A stretch of 64,000 nt of DNA from contig NC_056762.1 of assembly GCF_018687715.1 (NCBI RefSeq), positions 14,862,364 through 14,926,363 on the forward strand, read 5' to 3'. Made by a program: the position numbers and the translations under genes. A model generated the notes under the pieces. It saw only the letters and a program-made list of their open reading frames with translations. It ran no database searches and had not been told where the DNA came from. Each line of letters opens with the position of its first letter. The stretch's first letter is position 1. Below are positions 58,925-64,000 of this stretch, piece after piece. Source of the DNA: Carya illinoinensis (lineage: Eukaryota; Streptophyta; Magnoliopsida; Fagales; Juglandaceae).

Positions 58925-61900
58925 GGGCATATATATCATATAAACCCAGCTTGAAAAAAATATGTTTTAACTGATTCCAACACAAAGACTTAGTAAACAC
59001 ATCTGCAAGTTGATCAGTAGACTTCACAAAAGGTATAACAATGTCACCACTTAGTATTTTATCTTAAATGAAGTGACAATCAATCTCTATATGTTTAGTC
59101 CTCTTATGGAACACAGGGTCAGAGGCAATATGCATTGAGGCTTGATTATCACAAAATAACTCGAGATGGGTGTGAGCTGGAAACCCAATCTCTTGAAGGA
59201 AGTGTTGCAATCATGTCAGCTCACTAGTAGTGTGAATCATTGCCTCGTATTCAGCTTCTGCACTAGACTGAGCTACTACTCCTTGTTTTTTACTCTTCCA
59301 TGTGACCAAGTTACCTTCTACAAAAGTATAATATGTAGTAGTAAATCTTCTATCTGAAGCTGATCCTGCCCAGTCAGCATCTGAAAAGGCTTCAACCCTA
59401 AAATGTCCATTTGGTCGATACATTAATTCAAGACCAGGTGCTCGCTTAAGATAACGAAGAATATGGATTATAGCATCCCAATGTGAGACCCTAGGCATTT
59501 GTAAAAATTGACTCAGTTCACTCACTGCATAAGAGATATCTGGTCTAGTAATAGTGAGATAATTCAATTTCCCAACAAGTTTTTGATACCTACCTGGATC
59601 TCCAAACAACTCCCATTCCTCTTTCAAGAATTTACGATTTGGGTCCATAGGGGTGTCAATAGGTCGTGCACCCAACACGCCGGTTTCTTTAAGAAGATCA
59701 AGTACATATTTCCTCTGAGATAGGTTGATACCCTCTTTAGATTTACTGACTTCAATTCCAAGGAAATATCTGAGCTTGCCCAAGTCTTTTGTCTGAACCT
59801 GATAATATAAACACTATTTCAACCTAGCAATTCCAACAGTCACTCCCAGTAATTACAATGTCATCCACATATAAAACCAACAAAATGTAACCTGCATCAC
59901 TATGTAAGTGAAATATCGAATGATCTGTTTGGCATCTAATTAGACCAAATGAAAATACAACATCAGAAAACTTCCCAAACCATGCTCGAGGAGATTGTTT
60001 TAAACCATATAATGCATTTTTTAACTTGCATACAGTACCTCAATACTCCCATTGAGCAGTGAACCCAGGTGGTTGCTCTATATAAACTTATTCATGCAAG
60101 TCGTCATGTAGAAATGCATTCTTAACATCCAACTAAAGTAAAGGCTAGTCTAAATTAGCAGCAAGAGACATCAACACTCAAACGGAGGAGATTTTGGCAA
60201 CTGGGGAGAAAGTCTCCTCGTAATCAGTGCCATATGTTTGAGTGTAACCCTTAGCAACCAAACGGGCTTTTAGACGTTCCACCGAACCATCAAGATGAAA
60301 TTTGATTGTATATGCTCATTTACAGCCAATAGGTTGCTCACCAAGTGGTAGTGGAGCAAGTTCCCATATCTCATTATGATGAAGGGCATCCATTTTATTT
60401 TTCATAGCTGTCCTCCATCTCGGATCGGATAAAGCATCCTGAATTGTCTTAGGAATAGAAAGTTTTGAAAGTTGAGAGGTAAAGCATGAGAATGGAGGAG
60501 ATAGAGCATGATATGAGACAAATTGACTAATTGGATGTCGAGTAACACAAGATCGAGTACCTTTGCGGAGAGTAATAGGTGGAGAGTTTGAAATACTAGA
60601 TAACGTAAGATCCGAAGATGGAGATACGGTTGGTGAAGGCATGGAAGCTGGCAGTTGTGAACGACAAGAGTAAACCTGTAAAGGAACCAGGGGAGGGGGT
60701 GGAGGAGGAGGACTGGCGACAGGAGGAGAAAGTGTAAAAGTAAGTAATGGTAGAGGATTATACTCAACACTCAAGGATGTGTCAGAGAAATAGGGTATAG
60801 ACTCAAAGAAGGTAACATCAACACTAATGAAATAGCGTCTAAGAACAGAACTATAACAACGATACCTTTTTCGAGTCCGAGAATAACCAACAAAAAAACA
60901 TTTGGTAGAACGAGGATCAAGCTTATAAAAACCCGGGCTAAGGTTATGAACATAGCAAACACACCCAAAGATTTTTGGAGGAAGGATAAATGATGGAGAT
61001 GAAGGAAACAAGATGGAGAAAGGAGAGGAACCGTCAAGAACTGATGAAAGCATACGGTTAATAAGATAACAAGCAGTAAGAACACCATCACTCCAAAATC
61101 GTTTAGGAACATGCATGTGCAATAAAAGTGCTCGGGTTATATCTAACAAATGACGATTTTTGCGTTCAACCACTCCATTTTCTTGGGGTGTATAAGAACA
61201 CGAAATTTGATGAACAATTCAAGTAGCAAAGGCACTAGATAGATACTCTCTAGCATTATCAGAATGCAAAACCTGAACCCTTTTATTAAATTGAGTTTTA
61301 ATTTTTTTCCAAAACACTTTGAACACAGAAAGAAGTTCAGATCTTGCCTTCATCATAAACACCCATGTCACACGAGAGTAGTCATCAATAAATGTGACAA
61401 AATACTAAAATGTGTTTGATTCAATGTTGATTGGACCCCATATATTAGAGTGAACCAATTCAAAAGGACTCGAGGCTCTTTTATCAATTTGAGGCATAAA
61501 AGACACACGATGATGTTTACTAATTTGACATGCTTCACAAGGAACGGGAGACATATTTCCTAGATTTTTGACCTAACGCTTCAAAAGGGAAAGAGGGGGG
61601 TGACCAAGACGACAATTCCATTCATAAGCAGATGATGAGGAGGATGTAAGAACTTGAGTGGGTGATTGTTTAACATCTAGATAATATAAGCCACCAGCTT
61701 CATGCCCCGTACCAATCTTGTTTCCTGTATTGAGATCCTGAAAAACACATGAAGAGGGATAAAGGTCACTGAACATTGAAGACTTTGAGTAATTTTACTA
61801 ATGGACAACAAACTAAATAGATAACTAGGAGCATATAGAACAAATGACAAGGATATAGAGTCAGCGACCTTAGTGGATCCAATGCCTGTAACTTTAGCAA

Positions 61901-62066
61901 GAGAACCATTAGCAAGAGTAACACTTTTTGGAGATGTCGTAGTATCTAACTTAGATAAGATAGAGGATCGACCAGTTAGATGTTCATTAGCTCGCGAATC
62001 AATGATCCACGGATTTTGAGTGGATGAGGCAGGACATGGGGACGTTGAAACCCGTGTGCGACCCAA
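58925..62066 (-). pseudogene. Copia F pol: protease, integrase, RT, RNase H
   Basis: On the minus strand: a protease with WIIDSRANEHLTG (62000-61960; the usual DSGA reads DSRA); GAG-pre-integrase LYYLDVKQ...WNCRLGHPPLSLL (61690-61580); an integrase core with stops (61560-61175) ending NRHLLDITRALLLHMHVP; FWSDGVLTACYLINRM and FGCVCYVHN (61110-60950); FFVGYSRTRKRYRCY (about 60900); and a proline/serine-rich spacer leading to RWRTAMKNKMDALHHNEIWELAPL (60420-60345). RT carries YVDD at 59860-59871. GKLRYFLGIEVSKSKEGI starts at 59783 and RNase H ends with SDADWAGSASDRR and SSAEAEYEAM. A TAG/TGA-type stop at about 59211 and several shifts make it inactive. Confidence 0.88.
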
Positions 62067-62296
62067 AAGCTTCTCATACTCATCATTTCATATACTAATA
62101 ATTTCTTGGCAAATGGATGCAGAAAAACAAATATCACAACTGAACTTGGAGATTGTAACTCCACACAATATCTTAGAAAAATCACAATTCAACTTGGAAA
62201 AGTAGAGAAACACAACCTGAAAATGTAGAAACTTATCCCAAGTACCTGGAAAATAACTCTAAGAACAAAATTTTGGTCTGTATGAGCCGAAATTGG

Positions 62297-62430
62297 GCCT
62301 GTTTCGGGTCTGTCTTGGACTGTTTCGGCCTGAACTAGCCTGTTTTGGATGAATTTCAGCCTGTTTCGGGTCTGTCTAGGACTGTTTCGGCCTGAACCAG
62401 CCTGTTTCGGATGAATTTCGGCCTGTACCA
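62297..62430 (-). repeat. 62-bp tandem repeat in the Copia F leader/gag region
   Basis: GCCTGTTTCGGGTCTGTCT occurs at 62297 and 62359, and a third partial unit starts at 62421. It lies where gag would be expected. Confidence 0.88.
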
Positions 62431-62842
62431 GGTTTCAGCTATACTGGCTTCAAAAACTAATCTGAAACGGGAATAGGTTATTCCTAACCAAGGATAAGGT
62501 AAGTTGGGTTTACCTTATACGTGTTACCAAACAGGAGTTATTCCAGATAGGAATACACACTTAATCGGCTATTCAAACTCAAGATTAGATAGCTTGTACC
62601 TGCAACCAAACAGCCCAGAACTTTAACCTTTGGCCGGCGACAGAGGCCCTTCCCGGCAGCAATGACTATGCAGGTAGCCACAGAAAATTCCTGCGAGTCT
62701 ACCCCTGCTGCCTGGTACTAGAGACGACGCTGGAAAGTGGCCGGAAAACACTTCAAAGAGCTTCCGGCCGCTGAAAATGTTTCCTCCAACCATCACAAAC
62801 TGATCGGAAAGCTCAGAAAACCACCAACACTTCAAACAACAT

Positions 62843-62853
62843 CTCTGATACCA
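62843..62853 (-). other. Primer-binding site of Copia F
   Basis: The minus strand reads TGGTATCAGAG directly after the 5' LTR, matching the initiator-methionine tRNA 3' end used by Copia elements. Confidence 0.92.
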
Positions 62854-62963
62854 TGTAAACATTTATGGAGGAAAAATACTTTTATATTTCTTTAATTGAT
62901 GTACAAACATATATATATACACTACATACACTTGACACTTATACACTCACGCACTTTCTAACA
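62854..62963 (-). repeat. 5' LTR of Copia F
   Basis: The plus-strand view runs TGTAAACATTTATGG...TTTCTAACA. At 110 bp it is shorter than its 137-bp partner through a small deletion and a shorter TA run. Confidence 0.92.
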
Positions 62964-62968
62964 CTCAT

Positions 62969-63305
62969 AAATAATTTTCTAGTTGAGACTTGCTTTAAAG
63001 GGATTTTGTACAAAGGTATATTTTTTGATCGACAAACAAGATTCTATTGAGCATATAGATTTGCACATAGGTAATGTTTATGTTGTTAGTTTGATTGATC
63101 CTGATTTGCCTATCTATGAGCTTCTTTCTTACAAATGTATGTCTAGAACTAAGCAAGCACATAAATCTTATCTAAATTTGCAGCAAAGAATTTGTAGTTA
63201 TTCACAGTATTTCCACATATTTTGAATATTCAATTTTAGTTGTGCAATCACAACCATTGGTAAATGTTTATAAAGCTCTCCCCCAATTTGTCCACTTTTG
63301 GAAAA
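62969..63305 (+). other. Intron 6 sequence between Copia F and a MITE
   Basis: The open frame 62983-63225 (80 codons, with IGNVYVVSLIDPDLPIYELLSYKC) vaguely recalls a Copia gag-pol fragment but no diagnostic motif was found. It is left uncalled. Confidence 0.45.
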
Positions 63306-63478
63306 GAAATGATATTTGCAATCGTGGAATGCGTAAGCGCTACACAACCCTTTTGAAAAAAGTGAATAAATACGAGACCTAGATGGAAAAAAACTAATTT
63401 TTTTAATAGTGGACCCCACTATTTTTCAAAAGGATTGCGCGGTCTTTGTACACTCCACGACTATATTTAGCATTACTC
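63306..63478. mobile_element. Fold-back MITE in intron 6
   Basis: The left arm GAAATGATATTTGCAATCG...ACAACCCTTTTG pairs with the right arm, reverse-complemented GAGTAATGCTAAATATAGTCG...GCGCAATCCTTTTG. The central part is AT-rich. It is noncoding. Confidence 0.7.
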
Positions 63479-63515
63479 ATCTTATAGAGGGTCTTGACTT
63501 TTTCTTTCTAATTAT

Positions 63516-64000
63516 TGTTAGAGGACATAGTTGTAATTAGTGTAAAGAGGACATGGTTGTTATTAGTGTAACTTATGAGAATATAATTGTCATTTGTATG
63601 TAGTATGTATATGGTGTGGAAAATCAATGAATAAGTATTCTATGTATGACTACATGTATTAGAGTGATGAGTAGTTGGTTGGTGGTGGTTGTGCGATGGA
63701 GCTATTGGTGGTTAGTGGCACAAAGTAGTTAGTGGTGGTTAGTGTGGTATCACTGTCATTGTTTGTGCACTCCAATGGTTTTTCCTCTTCGTCGTTGGCA
63801 ACCGGTAGATTTTTTCAAGGTGTTTTTGGTGCTCTTAGGGTGTCGTCTCCAGTACTGGGCACCAGAATTGAGCTTGCCGTCATTCTCTATGCACTCTAGC
63901 AAGTTTCCCGTCGTCATCGGCTGCCAAAAGGCTTGTTTGTAGCCAGCGACGTCCAGGTCTTAGAGTGTTTGGTTGCAGGCCTCAACTATCCAATCCTTGA
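63516..64000 (+). mobile_element. Start of a second Copia F-family element (plus strand, cut by window edge)
   Basis: 63516-63654 (139 bp, TGTTAGAGGACATAG...GACTACA) resembles the Copia F LTR read in its own direction (TGTTAGAAGATATG..., 137 bp). It is followed by TGTATTAGAG, a decayed primer site (TGGTATCAGAG). The leader at 63845-63870 reads GTCGTCTCCAGTACTGGGCA, close to GTCGTCTCTAGTACCAGGCA in the Copia F leader (about 62734-62715 on the minus strand). A possible left duplication is ATTAT (63511-63515). Coding parts lie outside the window. Confidence 0.7.

Larger units (their letters stand above)
58773..62963 (-). mobile_element. Copia-type LTR retrotransposon F in intron 6 (4.2 kb, antisense to the gene)
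   Basis: The 3' LTR 58773-58909 (137 bp) and 5' LTR 62854-62963 (110 bp) are flanked by the exact target-site duplication CTCAT (58768-58772 and 62964-62968). The primer site lies at 62843-62853; the polypurine tract complement CTCCCCCTC follows the 3' LTR at 58910. Pol is recognisable from protease to RNase H, but gag is largely missing: only about 0.7 kb, including leader and repeats, separates the primer site from the protease. It is defective, but both its ends and the duplication are well kept, so the insertion is fairly young. Confidence 0.92.

Noticed and set aside
62623..62862. 79-codon minus-strand frame next to the Copia F primer site
   Set aside because: It crosses the primer site into the LTR and corresponds to the untranslated leader; the related leader at 63700-63950 does not keep the same protein.

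Overview
The window is plant nuclear DNA: a eudicot, probably a woody one. The evidence is a spliced molybdenum-cofactor sulfurase gene with plant-type GT/AG introns, dense retrotransposons with plant-type Copia, Gypsy-like and L1-like features, a tRNA-derived SINE, hAT-like elements and fold-back MITEs. The fold-back MITEs recall Fagales, but that placement is a guess. No bacterial or organellar genes were seen.

Only one host gene can be supported. It is a MOCO sulfurase (ABA3/LOS5-type) on the + strand, with exons 1-6 between 45010 and 56966. The six exons join in frame for about 235 residues, and the gene runs off the right edge. Its introns are loaded with transposons. Intron 2 (7.1 kb) holds a SINE, a scrambled LINE and a 1.4-kb solo LTR. 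Intron 4 holds a fold-back MITE. Intron 5 holds a 1.7-kb solo LTR with an array of hairpin repeats. Intron 6 (over 7 kb) holds a LINE relic, a 4.2-kb antisense Copia element, a MITE and the start of a second Copia element of the same family in sense orientation.

Left of the gene the sequence is a layered transposon deposit. A LINE on the - strand (1-571 and 5381-6493) was split by a 4.8-kb solo LTR (family A, copy A1). A cluster of small MITEs follows. Then comes a degenerate Copia element (8623-29946, - strand). One of its LTRs was broken by an LTR of family B (B1), which was itself broken by a second family A LTR (A2, which carries a further LTR, E) and by a 736-bp hAT-like element. The reverse-transcriptase region of the same Copia element was broken by a second family B LTR (B2). 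A 3.5-kb solo LTR (family D) follows at 30107-33574. Next is a 2.7-kb hAT-like element that split a MITE, and then a near full-length but decayed LINE with ORF1, endonuclease, RT and RNase H (38871-44360).

Most nested insertions are supported by target-site duplications read directly from the sequence: CTTGA, CATGC, AAATT, TATTT, CTCAT and TTGTGTAT are exact; GAAAT/GTAAT, CATTT/CATGT and ACTAAATT/ACTAAACT are imperfect. Long open frames over the LTR repeats, poly-GA tracts and GC-rich LTR parts look like artefacts and are not called.

The most interesting signals are structural. Families A and D share a hairpin cassette near the LTR 3' end, with conserved stems and changing loops; in A it contains two mutually exclusive stems. 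A second hairpin with a CTT-purine-rich loop recurs in at least four LTR families and is amplified into a 47-bp tandem array in intron 5, where arm changes largely keep the pairing.
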